DNA of 64,000 bases from assembly GCA_948567375.1 (NCBI GenBank), contig OX419756.1:38480552-38544551 (forward strand), read 5' to 3'. The notes under the pieces are model-generated. The model made no database searches and had not been told where the DNA came from. It worked only from the letters and a program-made list of their open reading frames with translations. Of this stretch, positions 34,640-46,560 are shown piece after piece (positions within the stretch are counted from its first letter, which is position 1; each line of letters starts with the position of its first letter). Position numbers and translations under genes: made by a program. This DNA is from Lunularia cruciata (taxonomy: Eukaryota; Streptophyta; Marchantiopsida; Lunulariales; Lunulariaceae).

Positions 34640-36690
34640 ATAGAGGTAAGGCGACCGCGTAGCAAACACGAAAAAAGGCGACCGCGTAGGAAAAATGAAG
34701 GATGGGAAGACCCAATCAAGCCGTCCAAGGGAGAGACAAAAAAGGTAATATGGGGCTAAGCCCCAATAGAGTCTGTATGAGAAATCTGCCCTACCACACC
34801 TAAGATATCCGAGCTATGCAAGTGGTACGATCTACACACAACTGGAGCATCCGAAGAAACATCACCTAATGTGATTGCTCTCCTATGGATCGCACCAGCC
34901 ACTGCCCTCTGTAGAGCAATGGATACACGCTGTCTAAAGTAAGCTACAAAGTATGAGAGTGAGAGTGGTACCCCCGGCCGCCTAACATGATAAGCTCTCG
35001 CGCACTCCCTAACAAATGTGTCAAATGCCGTGTCCATCGCTCCATATAACTCCAAGGCTAGAGGGACAAAGAGGTGACCTCGCTGCATGCCCCTATACTT
35101 GGAGACCTTGCGACCTGCTGCTGCACTCGCCGCCCATCCAGGGGGATGGGTAATCACTCCCTCCAAAACTGTATCTCGCGTAGGGTCCGTCACCACGACA
35201 TCCGCTACTGTCACCCGATCATCTCGGACCAAGTATAAGTCTGCCCTGACACGTGTCGTCTGCAACGCATACGAACGCTCCCTCCAAGCCAAGTATCCAC
35301 TCTCTCGTGCCATAGCAAACACTATGTCTCTAATGGCATCATGGGTAGCTATCCTCTGTCCTCCAAAAGGACACCGTGTCATGTGGACCGCCGCTGCATC
35401 TAGTGTAGAACCACACTCACAAGTGAGCAGTGAAGATGTAGATGGGTGGACCAAACCTAGGCGAAACCTCATCGCTGTAGAGAAAGTAGCCGGTGCGAGT
35501 CGGAAAGCCCTAATGCATGGTCGAGCTAGGATCCACGAGCCTGCACCCTTGCCGGAGCAAGAGCGTAGACGTGCTCTAGTAGCCTGAGGAATGGACGAGT
35601 CAACTAAGAGAGAATGTAGCGTATGCTCACACTGTCGCTCCATCAAGGAAGACTGTAGACCTCTAGTCCAATCTGACGATAGTGAAGCAAATGGTGGAAA
35701 ACCCTCTCGTGCTCGTGGAGATAGACTATCTCTCGTCTGCCGCAATAACACCTAGAGAGAAAAGGATCCTCCCTCCACCTCTGTCACATAAGTCTCCAAA
35801 ACCGGCCTATCAGCAACCACAAAATGAGAGGCAAGTAGGGGTGCCGAGAGAGCCCAACTACCCAAAAACGCTATAGGTGCTATCTCCTCCATAGAAAGCA
35901 AGCCAACCCCACCACATGAGATCGGTAGAGCCGTCTGTCTACGTGCCAAATCCCTTGTAACACACTCAAAAGTCCTTGGTCCAATAATATCACCAAAGAC
36001 TCCCATAATCCTCCTATCAAATGCTCTCAGACATGATAGGAAGGACGATGAGGGGGGAACTGTACGTATGAGGTAGGATGGTCGACGAGCAATACTGGAA
36101 GAGAGTATACCAAATGCCACCTGCGGATCTCCTAGTAATGGAAGGTCATCCACATGGAGAACATCCTCTGCAAGGGCAGCGTCCAAGAAGCGTGTGACAA
36201 AATCCTCCGATCCTACTGGCACTCCAAGAACACGAAGTCCCTCTGTGGATGTGATACACCCCTCTGGAAGCTCAAGGTGGGGAGGGATACCTAAAGGGGA
36301 CCATGCCCTACACTTTGACACCTTGACTCTCAAGCCTACTAGATGTAGCTCGGTAGTCAAGTAGTCAAAAGCCTGCCTAATCTGATCTACAGGGCCTACG
36401 ATGTGTTTATCATCTGCCAAGGATGGAAATACACAACCTGGCATGGCCAAAGTAGTAGACAGGAGAGCTCTAAAGTGAGCCATGGCAAATAAGGGCCCCC
36501 CCAAAGGATCTCCCTGACGTGTATCAACAGCTGATTCCAAGACGATGACTCCCTCCTGTGAACCACCATGCTGGTAGTAAAGGGAAGCAGGAGAGCCATA
36601 AAAAGACCACACAAAAGGAATGAGACTCGCCAAGAATCCACCGGCCTCCCTAAGCTCTCTAAAGATGAATGCACGTGAGACGTTATTAAA
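34640..36690 (-). mobile_element. 5'-truncated LINE (non-LTR retrotransposon) copy
   Basis: On the minus strand the element enters abruptly inside the reverse transcriptase at FNNVSRAFIFRELREAGG. It runs through the rest of the polymerase, a C-terminal domain, the stop-codon hairpin (34752-34764) and a tail ending in TCCTACGCGGTCGCC. That tail end is present twice, 27 bp apart (34650-34703), instead of a poly(A). 5' truncation and tail repeats are usual for LINEs. Bases before the truncation point belong to the tail of another copy. It lies about 1.1 kb upstream of the separase start. Confidence 0.85.
34753..36690 (-). pseudogene. LINE reverse transcriptase, C-terminal two thirds, with an in-frame TAG
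   Basis: The polymerase palm is clear: ESAVDTRQGDPLGGPLF and FPSLADDKHIVGP, where L-A-D-D replaces the usual Y/F-A-D-D catalytic motif. Then come LRVKVSKCRAWSPLG, LRVLGVPVGSEDF and LPISCGGVGLLSM. A TAG at 35752-35754 interrupts the frame, which then continues without a shift for 331 codons. The downstream part has a histidine-cysteine cluster (CECGSTLDAAAVHMTRCPFGG region, about 35380-35430) and an RADLYLVRDDRVTVADVVV segment that could be a nuclease-like fold. The N-terminal part and any ORF1 are missing. The clade is uncertain. The protein would copy its own RNA at a nicked target site. Confidence 0.85.
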
Positions 36691-36775
36691 ACAAGAAGGA
36701 TGGGAAAGTTATATAGAGTATATATATATATATATATATTAAGAAGACCCATCAGGCCATACAAGGAGTAGACAA
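36690..36775 (-). mobile_element. Tail of a second LINE copy split by a (TA)n run
   Basis: Minus-strand sequence reads CTCCTTGTATGGCCTGATGG, then GTCTTC, then a TA-dinucleotide run (36711-36740), then TTTCCCATCCTTCTTG. The flanks are the LINE tail consensus (GGCTTGATTGGGTCTTCCCATCCTTC), so a dinucleotide run seems to have grown inside the tail. The tail abuts the truncated reverse transcriptase of the neighbouring copy head to tail. Confidence 0.7.
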
Positions 36776-38160
36776 TGAAGACGCTCTAAACGCGACATAT
36801 GTAGTATTACAACGAATTATGCGAACTAAACCATTTATTCACGCGCTAAACTCGAGTTAGAGAATGAATATTCTGCAGGTGGGTGGTGGTTATTCCGAAA
36901 CTTTGACAAATCTCACAACTACACCACCGAAAATGGCAGTCTCGGGGCAAGGGAGGATATTGAACGACACCGTCAGTACCTTCTAATCTACCATTAATTA
37001 TCATTATCGCAATGAGTTTGATTCTAGTTTAATTCTCTAATTTATTTGGCATCATGCAACTTATTCACTCGTTAGAGAAAATCGTTACGACGTTACGTCA
37101 CGACGTTAGAGAAAATCTCGTTTCTATTTTGCAGACGATGTTAATGTATTGGCTAGCGTGTCTTCTGAATCTGCGGGATTTGTTCAAACAATATTCTTTC
37201 AAATGATGAATATTTGGGAAATTATCTTTCAATTTCTTTTACCATTAAATGTACATATATAATACTAACTTGATTGATGAAGTACCTGTTCAATTTCCAT
37301 AGAATTCAATTTTATCCATTCTATAGAATGCTCTATTTATTACATAAATTAGTGATGTTATTAGGTGGAATAAATGTATTATATTACTTCCTATTAAGAG
37401 GATATATGCCGTTAGTCTTTTGTTGAAGATTCTTTGTGCTTCCATTGAGACTCTTCGTAAGAATTATGTGATAGAATTGTAAATGTGAATTCTTTTATGG
37501 TAAGAAAATTATCAAGATATACAAAGATCAAATTTATACTCTTGTTTGTAATGTGAATCACAAATGAATGTTCTCTCGAGAAAAAACTATAATATTGTAT
37601 CTCAAGTAAATTTTACTTGTTTTTGTTGTTATTTTTATCAATAAAAATATAAATTCACTATTTTTAATAATTGAAGGTATCAAATCATATAAGGAAACAA
37701 TAAAACCTATTAAATACTTTTAAACACTAGTAAATTTCAACCTAGTTTCATACTGTAATCTATGAGATTCAATATTTTATTTTTTCAAAGTTTACCTAAC
37801 AAGTTTGGATCTCAACAAACTCTAACTACTGATTGCATTACAAATTATATGGTTGTAGTATTTAAGTCTGATTTGCTTTCAATAAAATTTTAACTTCTAT
37901 ATTTTAGTTTATTTTTGTGTTTTTATATAACCTTTTTTTTTCTCTTTTCTAATCATGTACTTCTCTTTTAAAGTACTTCTTGAACTCTATTTGATAGTAT
38001 GATTTCAGAAAAAAACTTGGTATATCTTGATATCAAGTTTATGATCCAATTAGATCAAAGTAATAATGTAATAATGATCCAATTAGATCAAAGTAACTTG
38101 TTTGAGTTCAAATAAACACAATTAGAATGTTACTTATTCCAAGTGTTGCATTATAAACAT
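36776..38160. other. AT-rich DNA, no gene seen
   Basis: No meaningful open frame on either strand. A short direct duplication of ATGATCCAATTAGATCAAAG occurs at about 38040-38095. Confidence 0.6.
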
Positions 38161-38167
38161 GGAGAAC

Positions 38168-38316
38168 AAGGGCAACCGCATAGAAAATATGAAGGATGAG
38201 AAGATCCATCAAGAGATGAAAAAAGTAGAATGGTGCTATGCCCCAATAGAGTCTATATGAGAAACCTGCACCGCTTCACCTAAGATATCTGAGATGTGCA
38301 AGTCACATGTGGAACA
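38168..38316 (-). mobile_element. LINE 3'-end fragment
   Basis: The minus strand carries the last ~30 codons of the LINE in degraded form (GATATCTTAGGTGAAGCGG, TTTCTCATATAGACTCTATT), the stop-codon hairpin as GGGGCATAGCACC (38232-38244), and the tail GATCTTCTCATCCTTCATAT and CTATGCGGTTGCC. It is an independent 5'-truncated insertion. A shorter piece of the same tail seems to recur at 38708-38752. Confidence 0.75.
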
Positions 38317-38772
38317 GTTACATTATAAACATATGAAATTTTACAATTTCTATCATTTATCTCTTGGATTATTAGCTATTTAAATTTATTCAGATATTTC
38401 TTATAAATTGAAAATGAACACCATAATTATTTTTTTCAAGTAATAATTTTAATCGATAATTAATATCAGCATATTAGAGTATGATTTATACCTTTCACGA
38501 TGAGCTTTTTTTCTTTTTTGGAAAAACAAATTAAAAAAATTATCATATAATCTTCGTAATTATTTTTTACTCAAATCATATCTAACATCAGAATGCACAA
38601 TGAATCCAAATGAATACAAGAAAAAATGTATATATATCCAAAGATTAAAATCCATATGGATGGATGAAGCACTAGTTCTACAATGTAAGTATATCTCTTA
38701 TGAAAAAAAAGTGACCGTGTAGAAAACACTAGGTATAGAAAGATCCCATCAGTCGAAATTATCTCTTATGTA

Positions 38773-38930
38773 AAGACCTATTAAGTTGAAATAAATGCAA
38801 GGCTCAAAAGACCTAAAGAACGCGTAAACACAATATCAGACACAAACATAGTCCTAAGAAGTCAAAAGAAATACAAGGCTCAAAAGGCCTAAAGAATGCG
38901 TAAACACAATAGCAGTCACAAACAAAGAAG
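38773..38930. repeat. Imperfect tandem duplication, ~86-bp period
   Basis: Two units share AAGGCTCAAAAG, CCTAAAGAA and GCGTAAACACAATA in the same order (38799 onwards and 38875 onwards), with scattered differences. No coding role is seen. Confidence 0.7.
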
Positions 38931-41900
38931 ACTCGACTATTGTGAGACTGAGAATACAGTAAGAGTGAGGAGTGATTGAGCTCTTGGTCGTTTCCTAGAC
39001 CAGAATTACAACTGAAGTAGCTTGATGTGATCTCTTCGGCTGAAATAATGATTTGCCTTGTCATGGGATCTATCTATGTACCGACTATGAAGTTGTCCAT
39101 GAGTAAACACTTGGATAAAACAACCTAAACGCCACGATATGACAAGACTATAAAGCGTTTTGATTCTAGGCAAAACACAAACATTAGATATGAGTGACAT
39201 GGCATTATATGATGGAGACTGGTTAAGATAGAATTCAAATATTAGTTGGGTAATATGTACAAGCTACAAGTCCACCATCATGGCTAACCAACTAATCAAG
39301 GTCAAAATCATGGAACTACCACGTAGTGTGTGATTTAAGTGTAGCACTGAGTCGAGATAGAGTAAAGTAAGTGAGAGGTAATAGAGTGGAAATCGTTAAG
39401 TAGAGGAATCGATATGGAGAGAAAATTTGAGTCATAGAACCAAGTGAAGCAGAACTAGCACCACAGTTCAGAACTGCAACTGATTGTCAAGAAGTGACGG
39501 GATGGATAAATTAATCAAACCCCACCCATATTGGTCTCTACGGTGAGATTAAATGAGAAATCAGGCTTGAAGATTTAAGGGAGCAACTATTAAAGGAGAA
39601 TTAAGCGTGAAGATTTAAAGGAGCGAGGATTAAGTGTGAAGGAGACATTGCGGATCTACGTCTACAAAAATCATGATTAAGGATTTGGCACGCTGACAGA
39701 TTCTTGTACATGACATTTTTGGTATTGGTGTGTTCTTCTACCAGATCATTCTTGTGACTAAATGTTCTTGTACAAAAGGTTCCTATAGCAAGTATCCTCC
39801 TCTTGTACAAGCAGGTTTTGTACAAGCGGATCAAGATACTGCACGCGGTGGAGCCTAAATACCAATGAATTCTTAAGTGTGCACTTGGGAACAGGAGCCT
39901 AGCATTACTATCAAGGACAAGCGGACATATCACGCAATATAAAGTCTTTTGGAGTTGCTTCTCAACTCCACCAATATAGACTTCTTTGGTGCGTGCTTGG
40001 GGCTGGGAGTTTAGCATGGTCAATGACGTGCGGTTTGCACTTGTTTGTGGATGGGACGTTGGAAGCAAAGGGAAATCTTTTGTGGTTGCAAATATGCTCT
40101 GCTCACCTCTATTATAGTTTTTTTTTTTTGTTTTTTTTTTGTCATTTCTTGTTTTTCTCTTTTGTGTTTGGATATATTGCATTTCTCTACTATGTCTTGT
40201 TTTTTGGTAATGGCCTTTCTTGGGTACTCTTTGGGAGGTGTACACCTATAGTAGATTCTTTGTATATGCCTTCATTTTGTTCATTGGCATGGGGCCATAG
40301 AGGAACTATCTTTGACGTCACTCCTCATTTTGCACTCCACACCTTGTATGTACAAGCAAAGTGCCAACCCTTACATCATCTTTTTTAGCATACACACACA
40401 ATTCAAAGGTTGATCTAAATGGCTTCCCCATGGTCCCCAAGTCACATGTTTCTCCCCTACCAATGGAGCGTCCTACATGAGTGCACTCTTTTATGGAGTA
40501 TGCCAAACTCTTTGTCTCTCTTATCCTTCATCCTCAAGTCACTAATGCTCCACACCCTCCTTCCAGCTCGTACTCTCCTCCCATCACTACCACACTACCA
40601 CATCCATAGGATATTTGTAGCTTCATCTTCCTCTCACTACCATGCCATTCCTATTGGATTAGTCTCCTCCACTTGGGTCATCATCACATTCCTATATCTT
40701 AGTCCATCAACATCCCACACAATCTTGTCTAGATTATCTACATGTAGGGATTGGTCTTACCCAACATAGAGGGAGATCTTGTTGTCTGCATATGAGAGCA
40801 AAGGCCACTTCTATTTCCACTCCCTCTAATTCATTCTATACTCTGGTAGTATCTCTACAAGCTCCTCCCAAGTCATACACTTGTTATGCTCTTTGGACCC
40901 TATCCAAGCATTCATACCAAGTTTTCTGCAACCACAAATATATATTACAATTCCAATGCCTTGATGTCCTCTTGTAAGCTTCACACTCTCCCTCCTACTA
41001 TGTCTTGTTTTGGATGATGACCATTGGAAAGATGTCTCCATTGTCTCTCATATATATATAAGAAAAACTCTAAACTAGTTTTATTGTCTTTGTTGGTTGA
41101 AGGTTGATATTGACATATCAACACTTGCATACAAATATTTGGTTTGGTAAATCACTCTTGTTATTTGAACTTTCAATTGTTTATTAAAAGCAATAATCAA
41201 TGAGACAAACTAAATAACTGTAAGGATAAATATGGTTTTACTCAAATTTCTACCAAACTCTAAGTTTCAATGGTCTTTATGCAAAAAGTTAACCTTCTCA
41301 ATGCTTCAATGATGTTGTTGATGTTGTTATAGTTAAAGGAGTAAGATGAGGTCATTTATGTTGGAAAATAAAGTGTGAATTTTTCTTTTGTTTTCTTGTT
41401 TTGGTTCTATGTGCGTTTTTCAATATATGAACAAAATTTCAATTCATACCATTAATCTTTTGAAATTTGTTAAAATTAAGCAATTGTAATGTATGAAACA
41501 ACTATTGAACTCATCTATTATGTATTTGCAAGGATATACCTACTCCTCTTGTGGTTATACTATTGATATGCATTTTTTCATTTATATTGAAAATTTTGCT
41601 TTTTAAACATAGAGTAAGCATTGGAAGCATACCATTGGTCTAGTTATGATGTTATACATCATAGGTTGTTTACATTTATATTTTTACTCTTAGTAAGTGT
41701 ATTATTTCTAAAGATAATATGTACTTCTTGTTAATTTTAGCAACATCGTAAATAATGTTGCTTGTGAAATACCAATATAGACCTATCTCAAATTTATACT
41801 CAACTCTCACATTCCATATTTGCTTTTGAATACTATCTCTTCATTTTTTAAGATATTTCAATAGCCTCTATAACTCCATAATTGTTAAGTTAATAAGATT

Positions 41901-43782
41901 GGGATGTAAGTTTAAAGGTTTGTAAAATCATGGATGTGGAATTGCTAATTTTGGTACTCGTAAAAAATTTATTAAGGTGACTTTGTTGCCATGAAGAGTT
42001 GTGCTTCAAGGGTACAAGGAAGAAGAAGCAATAAGAAAAATAGGTGGAAAGCAAGGAAGATGAGTATTTTTGAAAAATAAAAAAAAAACCTTCACACGAT
42101 TTATTCAACTCTAAATCCAATAAAGGAGTTTGTATCTTATATTTACCCAAAATTTCAAAGTACCAAACATACAAGAATATGAGAGTCTTTACACTTGTCT
42201 CTTGTCTTATAAAGTCATCAAGACACTTCATTGAGTATTATTTTGCAAAACCTCCAAGTTTGAACTTTTGTATTCACTTATATAAAAGTGAATACAAAAG
42301 TAATGTTTATGTTTATGTTTATGTTTAATGTTTATGTTTTAATCCACTCAATGGTCTCCATGCCATAATTTATTCCCAATATATTTTGACAATCAAGATT
42401 TGTTAGATAGATGTTAGCAACAATATCTAGAGATCATTAAATAAATATCAAGGCCATCAAATATCTCAATTTTAATATAATACATATGATTTCATCTAGT
42501 TTTTTAAATAGTATAATCAATGGTTTGAAGATAAATGTTAGCAAGAATATCTATTAATCAATCATTCAATGTCAAGGCTAGTAAAACACAACAACTTCAA
42601 TTTCTGATGCATGGTATAAGTTGGCTATTTTAATTGCATAGACATGAATGCTTATTTTGAAGGATTTATATTTATTTAGATTTGGCAAGATACCTTTTTT
42701 GTACTTATATTATGGAGTTTTGCCTCTTTGAAGGAGTATTTCACAACATGAACTAAAGTTTCATAAGCATACCATGCTTAAAATATCAAATGATCTGAAG
42801 TTTTTAAAGTATGATGTATGTATAATTTAAAATCTCCAAAGACTAATAGATAATTTTCTAGAGCAACAAAAGCCAAAGTAGTAATGTAATTATTGCAAGT
42901 AGATCCTCTTATCATCTCCTTCCCTTTTATGATCACCTTTGCTTTTTTATCACTTTTTCTTCCTCATCCATAATATTTGCACAATTTTAGACTAAAGAAT
43001 ATAGAGAAAAAAATACCCATATATCAAATTACTAATGAAAAACATGTGCTTTACTGATTTCACCCAATAGAGCAAGTCATAATTGTCATACTTTCTTCTT
43101 CTTTCCACTTCACGTATGGTTAATGAAGAAGAGTTTTGAACCTCATATCTCTTGAGAACACAATCATTTAATTGTTTCCTTGGATTTTATAGAGTTTGCA
43201 ATATTGTCAACATTCACTATCCACTCTCCATATATGTCTATTATTGCCTTTATCTAATTAATAGATGTTAGATTTATATAAATTTTATATAACCATTTTC
43301 TCCTATAGAAATTTTTTCCAAGAAAACCTCTAATATACCCCTATGCTATTTTAAATCTGAAGGATTTCTTGATAGATGAACTTTATCATTAACATAGATA
43401 AATATTTTTAATCAGAAGTTTTCAAGTTGCATACCTTATACCACAAAGTTCAATAATGTATATATCTATATCATCAATTAAAAATCATATATTATAAGAG
43501 AAAGAGTACAACACTAGATCATAACATATGTTTAGGATCTCCTTAAGTAAGGAGGATGCGAGCTTCCCATAAATTTACTTCCAAACTCACTCATAGAAAA
43601 ATCATATCCTTAAGAAGTTTTATCACCTCAAGCCTTGTGGTGACCCACCTTTGCACTATTTCTATAATTTATTATTTCCATTTTTGTAGAATAGTGAAAG
43701 GTTAGGAGTATGTTAAGGTTAGAATATGTTGTTGTACTAATTATCATTGGCCTAGAAGGTAATCCTACAAGAGGACAACAAG
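38931..43782. other. AT-rich intergenic DNA, no gene seen apart from listed repeats
   Basis: The longest frames (40245-39601 minus, 40419-40769 plus) are low-complexity or lack any motif. A minus-strand frame at 41041-40826 ends in MTWEELVEILPEYRMN, which looks coding-like and may be a retroelement relic, but I cannot place it. Confidence 0.5.
42264..42345. repeat. Near-perfect palindrome followed by GTTTAT repeats
   Basis: ACTTTTGTATTCACTT (42264-42279) is separated by six bases from its exact reverse complement (42286-42301), giving a 16-bp stem. It is followed at once by several GTTTAT units up to about 42345. Confidence 0.9.
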
Positions 43783-46560
43783 ATGAACCAAGAAAATAAC
43801 CATAGCTCACCCATCTCCATGGAACATGACGAGGAAGACCTTTGGGATTGTGACTCTTGTGATCATGATCACATTGCTCATGATTGTGATTATTACTAAT
43901 CTCATATTTGTGATCACAATATTCATGATTGTGGGCATTTTGATATCGTGGTCGAGTTCACATTTCTCATGATTCAGGTCATTACTTTAATAGTCTTTAT
44001 AATCACAATATTCTTGATTATGGTCATTATGATGAAGATCATCTTGATATTTGTGATTGCAAGGCCTTGGTATAGATGACTCTTACGATGAAGCCAGTGA
44101 ATGAAGTATACATTGTGAAACAACATTGACTTGAGATATCACTGGCATGATAGTCAATAATTTTTGGCAAATTTGAATTACTTGAATGCTCTATTGCTTG
44201 GATAAATAATAGAAGTTTATGACCATTCACATGTGACAATATGCTTGCATGCATGAATAGTGATATTTCACCAAATGTGTACCCACCAAATTACAAAATG
44301 GTTGGCACTAAACATATAAATTCAAGGGTCCTAGCTTACATAATGACTTGAAAAATTTGCAAAAATTGTGCATGGAGTCTTTGAAATTTGTATCAATGAG
44401 CATTGAGAGCTCAAGAGATCATGTGAGCTGGTGTTTGGGGTAGCTTGTGATTTTCATCAAAGAGATCATGAGAGAGATTGATGGCTCTCAAGCCAAGAGG
44501 ACAAAGAGCACTTTTCAAGGTGATTCTAAAATCACATAGAACAAGTAAATGGCCACCTATTATAGGGATGAGTGTATCTGCTAAGATAGTCTATACTTCT
44601 TATGCAAACATGAGTAAGGTTGTATTTGTCTACTATCTTCACAAAGTACAACCTATGAATTGGGCTTGAATTTTGTACTTGCAAGTTTGTGAGATATGTG
44701 GGAAGATGAACAAGGAAGATGGTGTCATGCTCATGTCACCCTTTGTGATACACTTCTACATTGGAATGAATCTTCTCATAAAAAAAGAGAAGGATAAGTT
44801 CTTGATGCGCTTTTATGATTAGGGGTATTTTTATACACATCCAAAAGTGGAATCAAATACAAGAAGTATAGACCATTTCATGAGAAGTACACAAAGTTGA
44901 AGAAAATGTACATGCATGTGGTGGAAGTATTCAACACCCCATGATATACATAAAAGAGAAAGGGATTGGGAGCACAAAAGAAGGCACAAAGCAACAATTC
45001 AAAGAAGATGAAATTTCAAGTAAATGATTAGTCTTCCAAAGAAGACCACAAGGAAATTGATCCAAGCAATGCACAAGAAATTTTCATGATGAAGGGATAT
45101 CACAACAAAGGAGATAACAAAGGAAGCACTACTAAGATGCTAAGAATGACACCAAAGAGGTAAGGGAGTCAAGAACGAGACAACCACCTAGAAGGATTGG
45201 CAAGGGAAGAATTGTTCACATTATCAACTCTCTTCAGACTTGGAAACAAGAGTGAGCCCTAATCAAGATGGTGTGCAATTGGTGTGAACAAAAGGAGAAG
45301 TAGAAAAGGAAGAAGTAAGGCCAATTCCCAACGAGGGAGAAGGAGACTCTTCACAAGCAAGGCAAAGTATCCAAAGTGAATTACATTCCCCAAGTAACAA
45401 GAACTCCTTGAGCATATGTAGAAGCATTATCCTTGACACATACAAGGAGAAAATGATGATGACAATGGATTGTTAGTAACAAAAGCAACTAAAAAATTGA
45501 GACCAAAGGAGTGGACACATCAAGGAATAAAAGAGATAAAAATGAGAGATGAACCCAAGTGCATAGATCTTGTAAGTGATATCCTCAAGTCCAAGAGAAG
45601 ATATATCACAACGGCCATGGAGGAAGAGTCTACCCAAATGCATATACATGTGAGCAAGGGAGATATGCAAGTGGTAAGAGATATAACTACACTCACAAAG
45701 AAGAATAAGAAGAGGTACACGTTCCACTATTCATGGTACAAGAGAAGGAGGGGAAGGAGTGCCCATCACAAGAAGGAGAACATGTGACCCGACATAATCA
45801 AAAACAACAACTCTTCTTGTTGGAGGTAATTTTCACGATAGGTCATGTGCTTCATAAGTTAGAAATAGTCCTTCTTTACTATTGGGAATTAGACAAGACT
45901 ATCACAAATCATGTGAAGTTGATTGGCTATCTTAATTGGGTTTCTTAAGTGGCCAATGTGGAGAAAGCAAGAGCTTGTGTGGAACTTAGGAAGATCAAGG
46001 AGTAGCTCAAGACCAAAGAAGAAACTTGATGTGAACACAAACAAATGATAGACAAGTGGAGAAAGTTGGAGTAAGCAAGATAAGAGATGTATAATGAAGA
46101 CCTAGAACTAATACAAGTGGAGGTCCAGGTCCTCAACCTCAGAATTGATCAACAAAAGGCAGACCATAATAGACAACTTTGTGCCCAAGATGAGGAAGTG
46201 GTTCCACTAAAAACCAAGTTGGAGCAAGCATGAATCAAGATTGTTGCCAATAGGATCACACATGACAACAACAAGGAGCTTGCCTAGTTTTGTATTAAGA
46301 ACCAAGCAAGTTGACCAACAAGTAGAGTAAGAAGAACTTGTCCATGTACAAGTAAGGCAATAAATTGAAGGCAAATCATGCACATCAACATAGAAGAGGA
46401 TTGGGCACAGGTTCTCATGCTAATGGAGTCTATAGAAAAAGAGATGATTGAACATGCTAAGAAGTTGTCAAACAATCTTTTTCATTAGGTCAAATTGAAT
46501 GCCTTGAAGACACAAATTCACATATTGGAGGCACAAGTGTACAACAATAAATAATTAGAG
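43783..46560 (+). pseudogene. Decayed ORF of an unknown repeat family, copy 1
   Basis: From an ATG near 43783 the plus strand encodes an Asp/His-rich start (SMEHDEEDLWDCDSCDHDH). It continues through many stops to HKVQPMNWA and MLMSPFVIHFYIGMNLL followed by KKEKDKF (44633-44800), then charged stretches. It finishes in a long region rich in E, K, Q and L (45900-46560) that looks coiled-coil. The same PMxWA and PF-VHFYI-NL-KEK-KFL blocks occur on the opposite strand at 50.6-50.9 kb, so this is a repeated family. I do not recognise it; a gag-like or host-derived multicopy protein is possible. The coordinates are approximate. Confidence 0.5.
43843..44060 (+). repeat. Degenerate GTGATCAC-AAT-TTCATGATT-type repeats
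   Basis: Variants of TGTGATCATGATCAC, CTCATGATTGTG and TCACAATATTCATGATTGTG recur at irregular 30-40 base spacing. When read as protein they give His/Asp-rich peptides such as CDHDHIAHDCDYY and ICDHNIHDCGHFD, so this is probably a worn repeat encoding a His/Asp-rich tract in the pseudogene around it. Confidence 0.55.

Noticed and set aside
35087-35587. 166-codon plus-strand frame
   Set aside because: Antisense shadow of the LINE polymerase C-terminal region.
40419-40769. 116-codon plus-strand frame
   Set aside because: Ser/Leu/His-rich composition from CT-rich DNA, no motif, no splice partner.
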